This document shows, one piece after another, positions 16,040-24,439 of a stretch of 43,497 nt of DNA (position 1 is its first letter; every line of letters begins with the position of its first letter). Source of the DNA: Nocardia tenerifensis NBRC 101015 (GTDB lineage Bacteria > Actinomycetota > Actinomycetes > Mycobacteriales > Mycobacteriaceae); the NCBI RefSeq assembly GCF_000308715.1, contig NZ_BAGH01000055.1, positions 1 through 43,497 of the forward strand. The letters are read 5' to 3'. The notes beneath the pieces were generated by a model. The model was given only the letters and a program-made list of their open reading frames with translations, was not told the origin of the DNA and did no database searches. A program made the translations under genes and the position numbers.

Positions 16040-18754
16040 TCAGCCGCTGATGGCGAAGGGGCGACGGACCTTGATGCCCGCCTCGACCGCTCGGTCTACG
16101 GCGGCGCGGGAGACGCCTACCTCGTTCGCGATACCCGGCGTCAGCCAGGATTCGTCGGCGAGCCGGAAGATCTGCGTGAGCTGCTCGACGGAGAGGTTGG
16201 ACATCCCGCGGCGGGCGATCTCGTGCGCGAGAACGGTGATTTCGTCGTCCTCATCGATCTGCTCCTCGTCCAGGAGGTCCGATTCCAGCTCCTCCTCGAC
16301 CTCGACGGGCGGGCGGGCGACGATGCCGGCGGGTTCGGCACGGACGCGAGGCCGCGGCGGCTCCGGGTCCTCCTCCAAGACAAGCTGTTCGACCTCGGCG
16401 TCGGGAACGCTCGGCGCCGCCTTTCGCCGGCTCGCGGTGGAGCGGGACGCGGATTCACCCGAGATCGCCTGCGCGACAGTGTCGGCGATGGTTGCTGCGG
16501 CCTTCCGTATGGGGTCACCAGGGTGAGGCTCTTCTGGCTCGTCGCCACGAGGGGCGTCCGGGGAGGTGTCCGCGGCGGGCGCTGCGGTGCCGGAGTCGGC
16601 GCGTTCGCGCGGAAGCTCGTTCATCGGAAACAGTTGCATGGCATGGCCGTCGCTGACTCCGTGGCCATTGGTCGCCGTCGGGCGTCCGCCATCGACAGCG
16701 TGGCCGTTGGTGCGCGGCGTATCGCCGTTGAGGGATGTGCGGCTGTTGACCGGCTGTCCGTTCGCTGCTCGGCCGCCGTCAGAGCCGGTGGTGCCGTTGG
16801 TGCCGGCAGGGTTGCTGGACACCGCGTGTCCATCGGTGGCGGTGCCGATCACCTGCTCGTCGGGTGTCGCGTCGCTGTCCGTGACCGCGTATCCGTTGGT
16901 GACCGTGCGCCCGTTAGTGACCGGGTGGCCGCTTGTGACCGCGTGCCCATTGGTTGTTGCACGACCGTCGATATCGGCGTGACCGTTGGTCACCGCGTGT
17001 CCGTCGGCGCCACCGTTGCCGTTCGTCGCTGCTCGACGGTCGGTTACTGCGTGGCCGTTGGTACCAGCGTGGGCGGAGTAATTGTTCGTGCTCGCGTGCT
17101 CATTCGGGGCGGCGTGGCCGTTGGTGACCGGATGCTGGTCGGCGGCATGGCCGTTCGGCTGCCCGTCGGCACCCCCGTGCCCATTGCTGCGCGCGCTGTC
17201 CGCAAGGCCGTTGGCTCCCAGGTGGCCGTTGATGGTGTGGCCGTTCGGGGCGGCGTGGCGATTGGTGACTGGATGCTGCGTGCCAGCGGCGCGGCCGTTC
17301 GGCTCGTTCTGCCTGTGGGCTCCCGCGTGCCCGTTCGTGACGCCGAGTCCACTGGTCCCCGTGGGCCCCTCGAGGACAGCATGGCCGTTCGTCACGGCGT
17401 GCACGTTGGTGGGGAACGAATGACCTTCGTCGGGCGCGGTGAAGTGGGGCGACCGTTGAGTGGGCGTCTCGACGGTGCTCGGTTCGGCCAGTAGCGTGGT
17501 GAACACCGAGTCGACCTGGGCCGCAATCCCATTGCTGACCGACCGACCGTTGCTGATCGGCGGAGCGGAGTACGTGTCGCGCGGCTCGACGGGCAGCGGG
17601 TGGCCGTTGAGTGCCGAGAACGGAATCACCACAGGGCCATTGGTGCGCTCTGCGGTCGAAGCCCCAGCCCCGTACTGGATGTCGGCCGGAACGTGGACCG
17701 CATGTCCGTTGGTCGACGGCCGACTGTGGTCGGTCTCGGCCGAGGGAGGAGTATCGGTCGAGACGGCTTGTACCGTAGCCGCGTTGGCCGCAGGCATAGA
17801 AGCAGGCTGCGAGTGATCCGACTCCGCCGACCCGCCATCACCTTCCCCGCGATCGGCGTCCGCGCCGGCCGCCCGGGCGTCGTTCGTATACGGATCACCA
17901 CCGAGCAACCACCGCCGCTCATCCGGCGCGTCCACGGTCAGCCCCGCGAGCGAATCCCGCTCGCTGACGCGCCGCCGCACGACCGTGGCCGCACGGTCCA
18001 GCACCGGCGCCCCATCGATGAGCAACGCGTATCGCGCGGAGACCCAGGCGTGCAACCAGATCACGACCCCGACCATGACGGGCGCGATGGCGTACTCGGC
18101 GGCGCGACCGAAGGAACCGGTGGCCAGGTGCGGCCCCGCGTTCAATGCGATGGTGGTGCCCAGCAGCGCGGTCTCGAAGAACACCACCTTGCCGCGCGCG
18201 AGTTCGCGCCCCCAGCGGGCGGCGGTGGTCGCGGCGACCATGATGGTGATGATCGGGATCGAGATCATCGCCTCGATGCCGTAGCTCAGCCAGTAGAGCG
18301 GGTCGGACATGTCCCCGCTGGGCACCAGGTTGTGCTGCACGTTCACGCCCGCCCACACCATGCCGAGCACGACGACGGCGATCAACGCCCGCGACGACCA
18401 CTCGGCGCGCCGGTAGAGCTGCGCCAGCCGCGCGTCCTCGCTGGATACCCGCCGCCGCGCGGCCAGCGCCCGCCGGTGCCACCGCTCGTCCGCCTCATCG
18501 GCCCGCCGAATGGCGCCGGCGCTGCGCCGTTCTCGCTTCTCGGCGGCCAGTTCCTCCTCGACCGCCCGTCGCCGCTGCTTGCGCCGCTGTGCCCGAACCC
18601 ACTCCGCGAGTTCGCGTTCCGCCTTGATCTCGCTCTCGGACAACACCTCGAACAGCGCGGAATCGTGCTGCAACGGCAGTTTTCCGCGAGCCGTCTCGAC
18701 CCGCTGCGCCAACGCGGCGATCTCGGAACTACCGGTGGATTGTTCGTCGCGCAT
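16040..18754 (-). CDS. DUF2637-type membrane protein with coiled coil, Asn-Gly-His repeat linker and C-terminal HTH-like domain
   Basis: 904 residues. Residues 15-115 are a highly charged helical region, likely a coiled coil. Four hydrophobic helices follow at about 122-140, 153-176, 190-206 and 221-245, as in the DUF2637/SpdB-like family found on actinobacterial chromosomes and plasmids. Residues 450-704 are a low-complexity repeat built from N-G-H-A-V/T units, with about 20 Asn-Gly pairs. An acidic stretch (785-840) leads to a helical end with L-T-P-G-I-A-N-E-V-G-V-S-R-A-A-V-D-R-A-V, which looks like a helix-turn-helix. The start follows GGGAAGG. A membrane-anchored DNA-binding or scaffold role is possible but unproven. 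Confidence 0.75.
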   Translation of the reverse strand: MRDEQSTGSSEIAALAQRVETARGKLPLQHDSALFEVLSESEIKAERELAEWVRAQRRKQRRRAVEEELAAEKRERRSAGAIRRADEADERWHRRALAARRRVSSEDARLAQLYRRAEWSSRALIAVVVLGMVWAGVNVQHNLVPSGDMSDPLYWLSYGIEAMISIPIITIMVAATTAARWGRELARGKVVFFETALLGTTIALNAGPHLATGSFGRAAEYAIAPVMVGVVIWLHAWVSARYALLIDGAPVLDRAATVVRRRVSERDSLAGLTVDAPDERRWLLGGDPYTNDARAAGADADRGEGDGGSAESDHSQPASMPAANAATVQAVSTDTPPSAETDHSRPSTNGHAVHVPADIQYGAGASTAERTNGPVVIPFSALNGHPLPVEPRDTYSAPPISNGRSVSNGIAAQVDSVFTTLLAEPSTVETPTQRSPHFTAPDEGHSFPTNVHAVTNGHAVLEGPTGTSGLGVTNGHAGAHRQNEPNGRAAGTQHPVTNRHAAPNGHTINGHLGANGLADSARSNGHGGADGQPNGHAADQHPVTNGHAAPNEHASTNNYSAHAGTNGHAVTDRRAATNGNGGADGHAVTNGHADIDGRATTNGHAVTSGHPVTNGRTVTNGYAVTDSDATPDEQVIGTATDGHAVSSNPAGTNGTTGSDGGRAANGQPVNSRTSLNGDTPRTNGHAVDGGRPTATNGHGVSDGHAMQLFPMNELPRERADSGTAAPAADTSPDAPRGDEPEEPHPGDPIRKAAATIADTVAQAISGESASRSTASRRKAAPSVPDAEVEQLVLEEDPEPPRPRVRAEPAGIVARPPVEVEEELESDLLDEEQIDEDDEITVLAHEIARRGMSNLSVEQLTQIFRLADESWLTPGIANEVGVSRAAVDRAVEAGIKVRRPFAISG
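16643..17407 (-). repeat. Coding repeat tract (Asn-Gly-His units) in the DUF2637 gene
   Basis: This tract encodes residues 450-704. On the plus strand the motif GTGNCCGTTGGT recurs at irregular 20-40 nt steps. Units vary in length and sequence, and all keep the reading frame, so the repeat is maintained at protein level. It is not a CRISPR array: there are no constant-length spacers. Confidence 0.75.
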
Positions 18755-18976
18755 CGCGAGCCTTCCCGGAGCAGATCGTCAGCAGACCTACTTGCTCGAA
18801 CGTATGTGTGATCGCAATGAGGCTAAACCGGCCACCGGCCGAGGTCAATGCCGACGCTCGAAAACCAGTGCGAATATTCGGTCTTCGCAGGAACGCTCTG
18901 CCGCCGGTTCAACGGACGACGGAAATGCGCGACACGCAAGCGGAATTGCCCTGCGACACGCCAATTTTCCGCGCAA

Positions 18977-19768
18977 TCAGCTCAATGTCGTATGCCAAAC
19001 AATCGCCGCCGCCAGTGCCCCCGCACCGTTGACCGACCAGTGCAGCGCGATAGGCGCGAGCAAACTACCGCTGCGGCGGCGCAGCCACGTGAACACGACG
19101 CCCGCCGCCGCGGTCGCGAGCACGGCCAGCAGAATCCCGACGAGCTGACCGGCGAGCCCGCCGCCGACGAACCCGGCGAGCCCGCGATTACTACTGGTCA
19201 GCCCGAGCGAGGAGGCGATATGCCACAACCCGAACAGCAGCGACCCCGCCGCGAACACGCCTCGCGCCCCGTACACCCGATCCAGCGTGCCGTGCAGCAC
19301 GCCGCGGAATGCCAACTCCTCGGGGATCACCGTCTGCAAGGGAATCACGATCATGGAGGCGATCAGCGCGCCGGAGATGGTGGCGTAGCGATCGGCCAGG
19401 AAGAACGGCCGGGTGATCGGGAGCGCCGCGCCGATGGCGACCGCCGCGAGGACGACGCCGACCGCCCCGAGCGCGTAGAGCGTCCCGCGCCGCCAGTGTC
19501 GCGGCGAGAGGCCGAGCTCATGCCAGTGCAGGCCGCGACGGCGCATCAGCGCTAACAGCACGAGCGCGGCCACCGGCACGGTGACGATGCTCGCCCAGGC
19601 GGTGGTGAAGTGCGCGATCAGGTTCGTGCCCGCCAAGACGACGACAACCACGGCGACATCGGCATACGCATGCAATTTGTGTCGGGGCGCGGCGGTTTCC
19701 CCTAGGTCCTGTGCGAGCATCCCGCCCAGTGTACGGATGGGCGTGGGAGCCGCCGATCGATTGGTCAT
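18977..19768 (-). CDS. CPBP-family intramembrane metalloprotease (CAAX/bacteriocin-processing type)
   Basis: 263 residues from the ATG at 19768, with about eight hydrophobic segments. All three family motifs are present: E-E-L-A-F-R-G (EExxxR, glutamate catalysis), F-G-L-W-H (FxxxH) and H-W-S-V-N-G (HxxxN/D). CPBP proteases cleave membrane substrates and are related to Rce1; bacterial members act in bacteriocin processing, self-immunity or signalling. The open frame extends to a GTG at 19891 with a Pro/Ser-rich N-terminus lacking a Shine-Dalgarno; starts at 19768 or 19720 are more natural. No substrate is evident among the neighbours. Confidence 0.82.
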   Translation of the reverse strand: MTNRSAAPTPIRTLGGMLAQDLGETAAPRHKLHAYADVAVVVVVLAGTNLIAHFTTAWASIVTVPVAALVLLALMRRRGLHWHELGLSPRHWRRGTLYALGAVGVVLAAVAIGAALPITRPFFLADRYATISGALIASMIVIPLQTVIPEELAFRGVLHGTLDRVYGARGVFAAGSLLFGLWHIASSLGLTSSNRGLAGFVGGGLAGQLVGILLAVLATAAAGVVFTWLRRRSGSLLAPIALHWSVNGAGALAAAIVWHTTLS

Positions 19769-19842
19769 CGGTGGTCCAGCTACCCGAATTCGCCCGATCC
19801 GCCGGTCTCGATGTGGCCGCGCGCCGGAGGGGTTACGCTCAC

Positions 19843-19856
19843 TAGAACTTGTTTCA
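19843..19856. promoter_or_regulatory. KstR-like operator (TnnAACnnGTTnnA)
   Basis: TAGAACTTGTTTCA matches the published KstR consensus TnnAACnnGTTnnA, used by the TetR-family repressor of sterol catabolism in Mycobacterium and Rhodococcus. It lies 75 nt upstream of the proposed CPBP start. A single match of this length can arise by chance. Confidence 0.4.
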
Positions 19857-19928
19857 GTCGCAGGAGCCGCGCTCGGCGTGGCCTGAGCCACCGCGGCGGG
19901 CGCATGGGCCGGTTGACCTCCAGTGCCG

Positions 19929-20858
19929 TCAGCCGGCCCACCCGGCCGGATCCGTCCACGCCTGCAACTCGCGGGTGGTCTCGAAGCGCCGAGTGTCGTG
20001 ACTGATCGGATCGGTGAACTCGAGCGACGCGGCGAGCAATTGCAACGGTCGGGTGAAATCGTCGACCGGCTTGTCGGTGAGCACGGGGTAGAAGTCGTCG
20101 CCGAGAATCGGAATGCCGAGGCTGTTCATGTGCAGCCGCAGCTGATGGGTCCGCCCGGTCAACGGCCGCAGCCGGTAGCGCCCGAGCCCGTCGCGATGCT
20201 CGAGCAGTTCGATCGCGGTCTCGGCATTGGGCTCGCCCTCGACCTCCTGCGCGGCGAGCACGTGCTTCTCCTTCACGATCCGGCTGCGCACCACGCGCGG
20301 CAGTGCCAGCGCCGGATCGAACGGCGCGATCGCCTCGTACTCCTTACGGACGGTTCGCTTGTGGAACATGGTCTGATACGCCCCGCGCCGCGCCGGGTCG
20401 ATGATGAAGAGCACCAGACCCGCCGTCACCCGATCGAGCCGATGCGCCGGAATCAGGTCCGGCAGGTCGAGTTCGCGGCGCAGCCGCACCAGCGCGGTCT
20501 CCAGAATGTGCTGGCCGCGCGGGATCGTCGCGAGGAAGTGCGGCTTGTCCACGACGAGCAGATGCGCGTCGCGGTGCACGACGGTGATCTCGAACGGCAC
20601 CGGCGTCTCGACGGGCAGGTCGCGGTGAAACCACACCGCGCCGCCCGGAACGTACGGCGCGTCCGGCGCGATCGGCCCGGCGAGATCGACGATGCCGCCC
20701 TCGCGCAGCAACTCGTCGATGCGGGCCGGATCCACCCGGGGCAGCCGCTCGACCAGATGGTCGCGAATCGTCGCCCACTCGCCGTCCTCCGGCAGCCGCA
20801 GCCGCGCCGGGTCGAGGCCGTGCCGCTTGGGCAACGGCGCTTTCTGCCGCCTTCTCAT
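19929..20858 (-). CDS. RluA-family RNA pseudouridine synthase
   Basis: 309 residues. The catalytic motif I-P-A-H-R-L-D-R-V-T-A-G-L-V contains the essential Asp of the RluA family, which converts uridine to pseudouridine in rRNA or tRNA. G-R-T-H-Q-L-R-L-H-M and G-I-P-I-L-G-D are the other conserved blocks. The N-terminal 80 residues resemble the S4-like RNA-binding region in a divergent form. It is cytosolic. The substrate position cannot be assigned; the actinobacterial proteins of this length are usually annotated only as pseudouridine synthase. The gene downstream is 160 nt away with its own putative operator. Confidence 0.9.
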   Translation of the reverse strand: MRRRQKAPLPKRHGLDPARLRLPEDGEWATIRDHLVERLPRVDPARIDELLREGGIVDLAGPIAPDAPYVPGGAVWFHRDLPVETPVPFEITVVHRDAHLLVVDKPHFLATIPRGQHILETALVRLRRELDLPDLIPAHRLDRVTAGLVLFIIDPARRGAYQTMFHKRTVRKEYEAIAPFDPALALPRVVRSRIVKEKHVLAAQEVEGEPNAETAIELLEHRDGLGRYRLRPLTGRTHQLRLHMNSLGIPILGDDFYPVLTDKPVDDFTRPLQLLAASLEFTDPISHDTRRFETTRELQAWTDPAGWAG

Positions 20859-20897
20859 ATCGGCATCGACCCTAGTCGGCGGGTGGGGTGCCGCCGG

Positions 20898-21476
20898 TCA
20901 GTGGGCGCGCAGGGCGATGCCGGGGTAGTCGAGGACGAACCCGGACTCGTCGTAGATCAGCGTGCCGGTGAAGTCGAATTGGGGTGCGGTGTAAGCGAAC
21001 CGCTGGTGCGGGCCGTCGTCGTCGATTCGGTGATACACCTGCTCGAGCCGGGTCACCGTCAGTCCGGCGGCGTGCACGTAGACGGCGGGTGCCTCCGCGG
21101 TCGCGTCGAGGTCTAGGCCGAGGCGGTGCACCGGGAACGCGTTGGTCACCGCCGAGGCCTCGAGGTCCACGTCGAGGCAGCCGGCCAGAGCGGTGTCCGG
21201 CACGCCGTCGACGGTCCAGTGGCCCGCGCCGTCGGAGTCCAGTTCGACCGTGTGCCAGCCGCCGCGCCGGCGGGTGGCGACCGTGGCGCGTCTGGTGTGC
21301 CACTGCGGGTCGAGGATGATCTGGTAGTCCACTGCCCAGACCTGACCGTCCTCCACCGCGGTGGTACAGCCGTCGATCTGCACGCCGGCCTCGCTCACCT
21401 TGAAATAGGCGATCTCGAATCCGGTGCGCGCGCCGCGGTGCTGCCACGCGGCCGTGGCGGGTGCCGACTCGAACAT
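20898..21476 (-). CDS. Putative glycolipid-binding family protein
   Basis: 192 residues. The pattern (W-Q-H-R-G-A-R-T-G-F-E near the start, a beta-rich middle with V-D-Y-Q-I-I-L-D-P-Q-W-H-T-R-R-A, and Y-T-A-P-Q-F-D-F-T-G-T-L-I-Y-D-E-S-G-F-V-L-D-Y-P near the end) matches proteins annotated as putative glycolipid-binding; the ligand role is not well established. No signal peptide is visible. The frame stays open far upstream through unrelated sequence, so the start is uncertain; the ATG at 21476 gives the expected length. It begins 14 nt after the preceding F420-type gene and is probably cotranscribed with it. Confidence 0.72.
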   Translation of the reverse strand: MFESAPATAAWQHRGARTGFEIAYFKVSEAGVQIDGCTTAVEDGQVWAVDYQIILDPQWHTRRATVATRRRGGWHTVELDSDGAGHWTVDGVPDTALAGCLDVDLEASAVTNAFPVHRLGLDLDATAEAPAVYVHAAGLTVTRLEQVYHRIDDDGPHQRFAYTAPQFDFTGTLIYDESGFVLDYPGIALRAH

Positions 21477-21490
21477 GGGTGACACCGAAT

Positions 21491-21943
21491 TCAGAAGCCG
21501 CGCAAGCGATCCGGGCGAATCCGGACGGCCGCCGAGTACTCGGCGAAGAATTGTTCGGCGGTCATCTCGATGTCCTTCAGGCCCTGGGTGTATTTCGTTG
21601 TGTACGCGGCGATTTCGTCGGCGGACGGGGCGGTGTCGTCGATGCGTGCCGTACCCGTGAAGATTACAACGTCGCCGCCCCACTCGGTGCTGTTGAAGTT
21701 CAGCGAGACGCGCGGATTGCGGACGAGGTTGCGCAGCTTGGCCTGATCGGGCTTGCTGAACACCAGGAACTCGTCGTCGCGCCACTGGAACCACACCGGG
21801 TTCGGCTGCGGGGTGCCGGTCGGGCCGACGGTGGTCAGCCAGATCACGTGCTCTCGGTTCAGTCGCTCGACGACCTTGGCGCCGAAGGGGCTGCTGGGGT
21901 CGACGACGGGCGCGGCGGAGCGGTCGGATGCCGTTGCGGTCAT
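21491..21943 (-). CDS. PPOX-class F420-dependent enzyme (Rv3369-like)
   Basis: 150 residues of the split-barrel fold. V-I-W-L-T-T-V-G-P-T-G-T-P-Q-P-N-P-V-W-F and K-P-D-Q-A-K-L-R-N-L-V-R-N-P-R-V-S-L-N match the family typified by M. tuberculosis Rv3369, where the K/R cluster contacts the F420 or flavin phosphate. The ATG at 21943 is used; a GTG three codons earlier is also possible. The reaction is probably reduction of a small cytosolic substrate. It is a different subgroup from the other PPOX protein at 10818. The glycolipid-binding gene follows 14 nt downstream. Confidence 0.83.
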   Translation of the reverse strand: MTATASDRSAAPVVDPSSPFGAKVVERLNREHVIWLTTVGPTGTPQPNPVWFQWRDDEFLVFSKPDQAKLRNLVRNPRVSLNFNSTEWGGDVVIFTGTARIDDTAPSADEIAAYTTKYTQGLKDIEMTAEQFFAEYSAAVRIRPDRLRGF

Positions 21944-22024
21944 GTGAGGCACAACACCTCGGCGGGCCAGAGGATTCCGCGCTACGAAGTGGTCCGCGCG
22001 TCGAGCATCCCTCGGCAGGTTCGT

Positions 22025-23437
22025 TCAGTGCACCCGCCCGCCGTGAATATCCCGGTGACGGGCGGCCGCGCCATCCGGATCGCCCGGACCCGCGCCGAGC
22101 GGCTCCTGCAGGAATGCCGCCAGAATGTCGTTGGTGGCCCGCTGCGTGTGGCGTGGCCCGCGCTCGCCGCCGATGAACTGCGCCACCAGGAATCGGGCCG
22201 GATCGGCGAGGAAGCGCGGCGCGTCGGTGAAGCTGTAGTGGTTGGCCTCGGCGATCTCGTAGCGGTAGCCGGGCGCTGTCATCCGATCCAGCAACTCGCC
22301 GTTGCCGTTCAGGAACTGATCGGAGTGCCCGGTCTCCGAATGATCGCTCTCTATAAGAAGGAACGGCTTCGACAGCGATCGCTGCGGCAGTGTGCCGTAT
22401 AGGGTTCCGTCGATATTCGCGGCGGCGCGCAATCGGGGGTCGCCCGCGAGCGCTGCCGCCGCTGCCGCACCGCCGAACGAATGGCCCACCGCGGCAATGT
22501 GTTCGGTGTCGAGGTGGCCGGACAAGCGTGGTCCCAGCACGCCGGGCCGTGCTAGTTGATCGACCACGAAGCGCAGATCCGCCGCTCGCACGTCGAGTTG
22601 CCCGGCCATATAACGGAATTGGTCCGGATCGTCGTCCAGGAAGCGCTGACGCGGGGTCGCGATGGTCCCGTCGGCGAGTTCGGTCACCGCGGCCTCGTAC
22701 GGATGGTCGACGGCGAGCACGACGAATCCGCGGCTGGCCAGATCGGCGATCAGCCCGGTGTAGAAACCGCGGGGCGCACCGTATCCGGGCGAGAACAAGA
22801 CGACGGGCCAGCGTGCGCGTTCCGGACTGACCGGCGCTTCCCGCACGGCATGAGTATCGATGCGGTCGTATCCGTGCATGAGGAATCGGGGCAGCATCGA
22901 GACGCTGCTCGGCAGCCGGTCCAGCCCGTCGAGGTACTCGGAGCTCGGGCCGCGCGCGGCAGGGTCGGCCGGATACCACGCCTGCACAACGACATTGCGG
23001 CGATCCTCGGCGGAATTCGTTGCCTCCTCGGGCCGATCCGGGTCAACCCACCGAAAAACCTCGGTGCCCACCGTATACGGACCCGTCGGGCGCGGTAGAT
23101 GCGGGACGGGAACCACCATCCAGGCGAACACCGCGGGCACCACCAACAGCCCGACGCCACCCCGGGCGAGCGCCATCGCCACCCGGCGCGGACGCCCCAC
23201 CCCCGGCCCACCGGGCCACTTCGCCTGTGCCACAACGAGTCCGCTCGCGGCGGCGATCAGCACGTACGTCGGCACCGACTGCCCGTAGAACCCTTCGAGC
23301 AGCCACTGCGCCCCGCATCCCGCGGGCAGCACCGGCAACGCCACGGGTGCCACACGCCGAGCGATCCGCCCGGACGCGATGACCGACACCGCGAACGCGA
23401 CGCCGCCGAGCGCGAGTAGCGCATCGATGATCGACAT
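22025..23437 (-). CDS. Membrane-anchored PAF-acetylhydrolase-like esterase (alpha/beta hydrolase)
   Basis: 470 residues. The first 115 hold about four hydrophobic helices, so the catalytic part is tethered to the membrane. The hydrolase domain has V-V-L-F-S-P-G-Y-G (oxyanion region), the nucleophile elbow G-H-S-F-G-G, the Asp of N-I-D-G-T-L-Y-G and the His of E-A-N-H-Y-S-F, a complete triad of the platelet-activating-factor acetylhydrolase type. The likely reaction is hydrolysis of short-chain or oxidised acyl esters; the true substrate is unknown. It starts at an ATG at 23437 and is separated by about 80 nt from the F420-type gene downstream. Confidence 0.8.
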   Translation of the reverse strand: MSIIDALLALGGVAFAVSVIASGRIARRVAPVALPVLPAGCGAQWLLEGFYGQSVPTYVLIAAASGLVVAQAKWPGGPGVGRPRRVAMALARGGVGLLVVPAVFAWMVVPVPHLPRPTGPYTVGTEVFRWVDPDRPEEATNSAEDRRNVVVQAWYPADPAARGPSSEYLDGLDRLPSSVSMLPRFLMHGYDRIDTHAVREAPVSPERARWPVVLFSPGYGAPRGFYTGLIADLASRGFVVLAVDHPYEAAVTELADGTIATPRQRFLDDDPDQFRYMAGQLDVRAADLRFVVDQLARPGVLGPRLSGHLDTEHIAAVGHSFGGAAAAAALAGDPRLRAAANIDGTLYGTLPQRSLSKPFLLIESDHSETGHSDQFLNGNGELLDRMTAPGYRYEIAEANHYSFTDAPRFLADPARFLVAQFIGGERGPRHTQRATNDILAAFLQEPLGAGPGDPDGAAARHRDIHGGRVH

Positions 23438-23591
23438 GCCTCGCTGACCTCCACTCCGTCACCGGCGCGCGACCGGCCCCGAACCCGACTACCAGCCTGC
23501 GCCACGGACCATGGCCCGCGCGTCGACAGATGGTCGCGATCGGGGTCATCCTGCGGGATGAGCGGCTACCCCGCCGGGTAGCGCCTGTGAC

Positions 23592-24293
23592 CTACTTCCA
23601 GTAGGCCTGTGACTTGATCGAGGTTTTCGGCAGGCCGTGGGTCGTCTTGAGCGCCTTGACGATCGATCGCGTGGTGTGACCGTCGCAGGCCACCCATGCG
23701 AAGGCGTCCTTCGGGCAGTCCAGCGTCTGCGCCTGTTCGCGCATGAGCCTGCCGTCGTCGACGCGCTGCAGCCAGGTCACCTCGTGGTGGGGTTTGTTCC
23801 GCACCGGCAGGGTGGTGTCGGACTCGTACTGCCACTCCAGCCACACCCGGGCCGGGGTATCGCCGACGGCGTCGAGCAGCGAGTTGATCGCGGGCAGCGA
23901 GGCGGTATCGCCGAATACGACGAACTCGCTCGGCATCGGGTCCGGCAGCTGGAAATCCGAGCCGAGGACCGATACGTCGATCTGCTCCCCGACAACCGCG
24001 TTTCGCGCCCACTCGGCGGCCGGCCCGTGGTGAATCGCGAACTCGATCCAGAACCGGTCGCCGGCCGGATCGGGGTCGACCAGCGTGTAGCCACGCTGAT
24101 GTTCCTTGTCCCCGTTGGGAATCCACAACCGGACCCACTGCGTCGGGTGCACGGGGTGGTCTTTCAGCAGCCCCCCGGCGGAGAAGCCGAGCCGCACGAA
24201 CTTGTCCGTGACGGCCTCGGTCGACGTGACGGTGAGTCGGTAGTCCTCGGCGCGCCACGCCTTCAGCAACAAGCCTTCGAATCCTCTACCCAT
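23592..24293 (-). CDS. Siderophore-interacting protein (ferric-siderophore reductase, ViuB/SIP family)
   Basis: 233 residues. The FAD-binding motif R-G-Y-T-L-V-D-P-D-P (R-x-Y-T) and H-H-G-P-A-A-E-W-A are hallmarks of the SIP family. The C-terminal half (G-D-T-A-S-L-P-A-I, then W-V-A-C-D-G-H-T-T-R-S-I) binds NAD(P)H. It reduces Fe(III) in imported siderophores in the cytosol and frees the iron. An IdeR-like box lies immediately upstream of the start (24299-24317), so it should be induced by iron limitation. It belongs functionally with the ferric-siderophore binding protein at 28043-29020. Confidence 0.93.
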   Translation of the reverse strand: MGRGFEGLLLKAWRAEDYRLTVTSTEAVTDKFVRLGFSAGGLLKDHPVHPTQWVRLWIPNGDKEHQRGYTLVDPDPAGDRFWIEFAIHHGPAAEWARNAVVGEQIDVSVLGSDFQLPDPMPSEFVVFGDTASLPAINSLLDAVGDTPARVWLEWQYESDTTLPVRNKPHHEVTWLQRVDDGRLMREQAQTLDCPKDAFAWVACDGHTTRSIVKALKTTHGLPKTSIKSQAYWK

Positions 24294-24298
24294 GCGAG

Positions 24299-24317
24299 TA
24301 AGGTTAGCCTAAGGATA
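24299..24317. promoter_or_regulatory. IdeR/DtxR iron box upstream of the siderophore-interacting protein
   Basis: TAAGGTTAGCCTAAGGATA; read on the minus strand, 14 of 19 positions match TTAGGTTAGGCTAACCTAA. It starts 6 nt upstream of the ATG, overlapping the likely promoter, as expected for Fe(II)-IdeR repression. Confidence 0.8.
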
Positions 24318-24439
24318 CTTACGTCACCGGTGTGTCCTGCGCCACAGCGACTTTCGGCTGGTCGGGAAGATCGTTGTCGAGAATTCGGTCCCGTAAGATC
24401 GCTGCCGCTGTTTTCGTCGCCGGACACGTGGAGGTACCG

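Noticed and set aside
16643..17407. CRISPR-like array
   Set aside because: Repeats are irregular in length, stay in frame and encode a protein tract; no constant repeat or spacer size.
21477..22979. Long frame that would extend the glycolipid-binding protein to 693 residues
   Set aside because: The extra part lies across the F420-type gene and esterase in a different frame and is Arg-rich noise.
24375..24401. Third ECF42 promoter (TGTCGAGAA before DUF6545 copy 1)
   Set aside because: No CGTC at 17 nt; only the -35-like half matches. The TGTCGA at 8456-8461 fails for the same reason.
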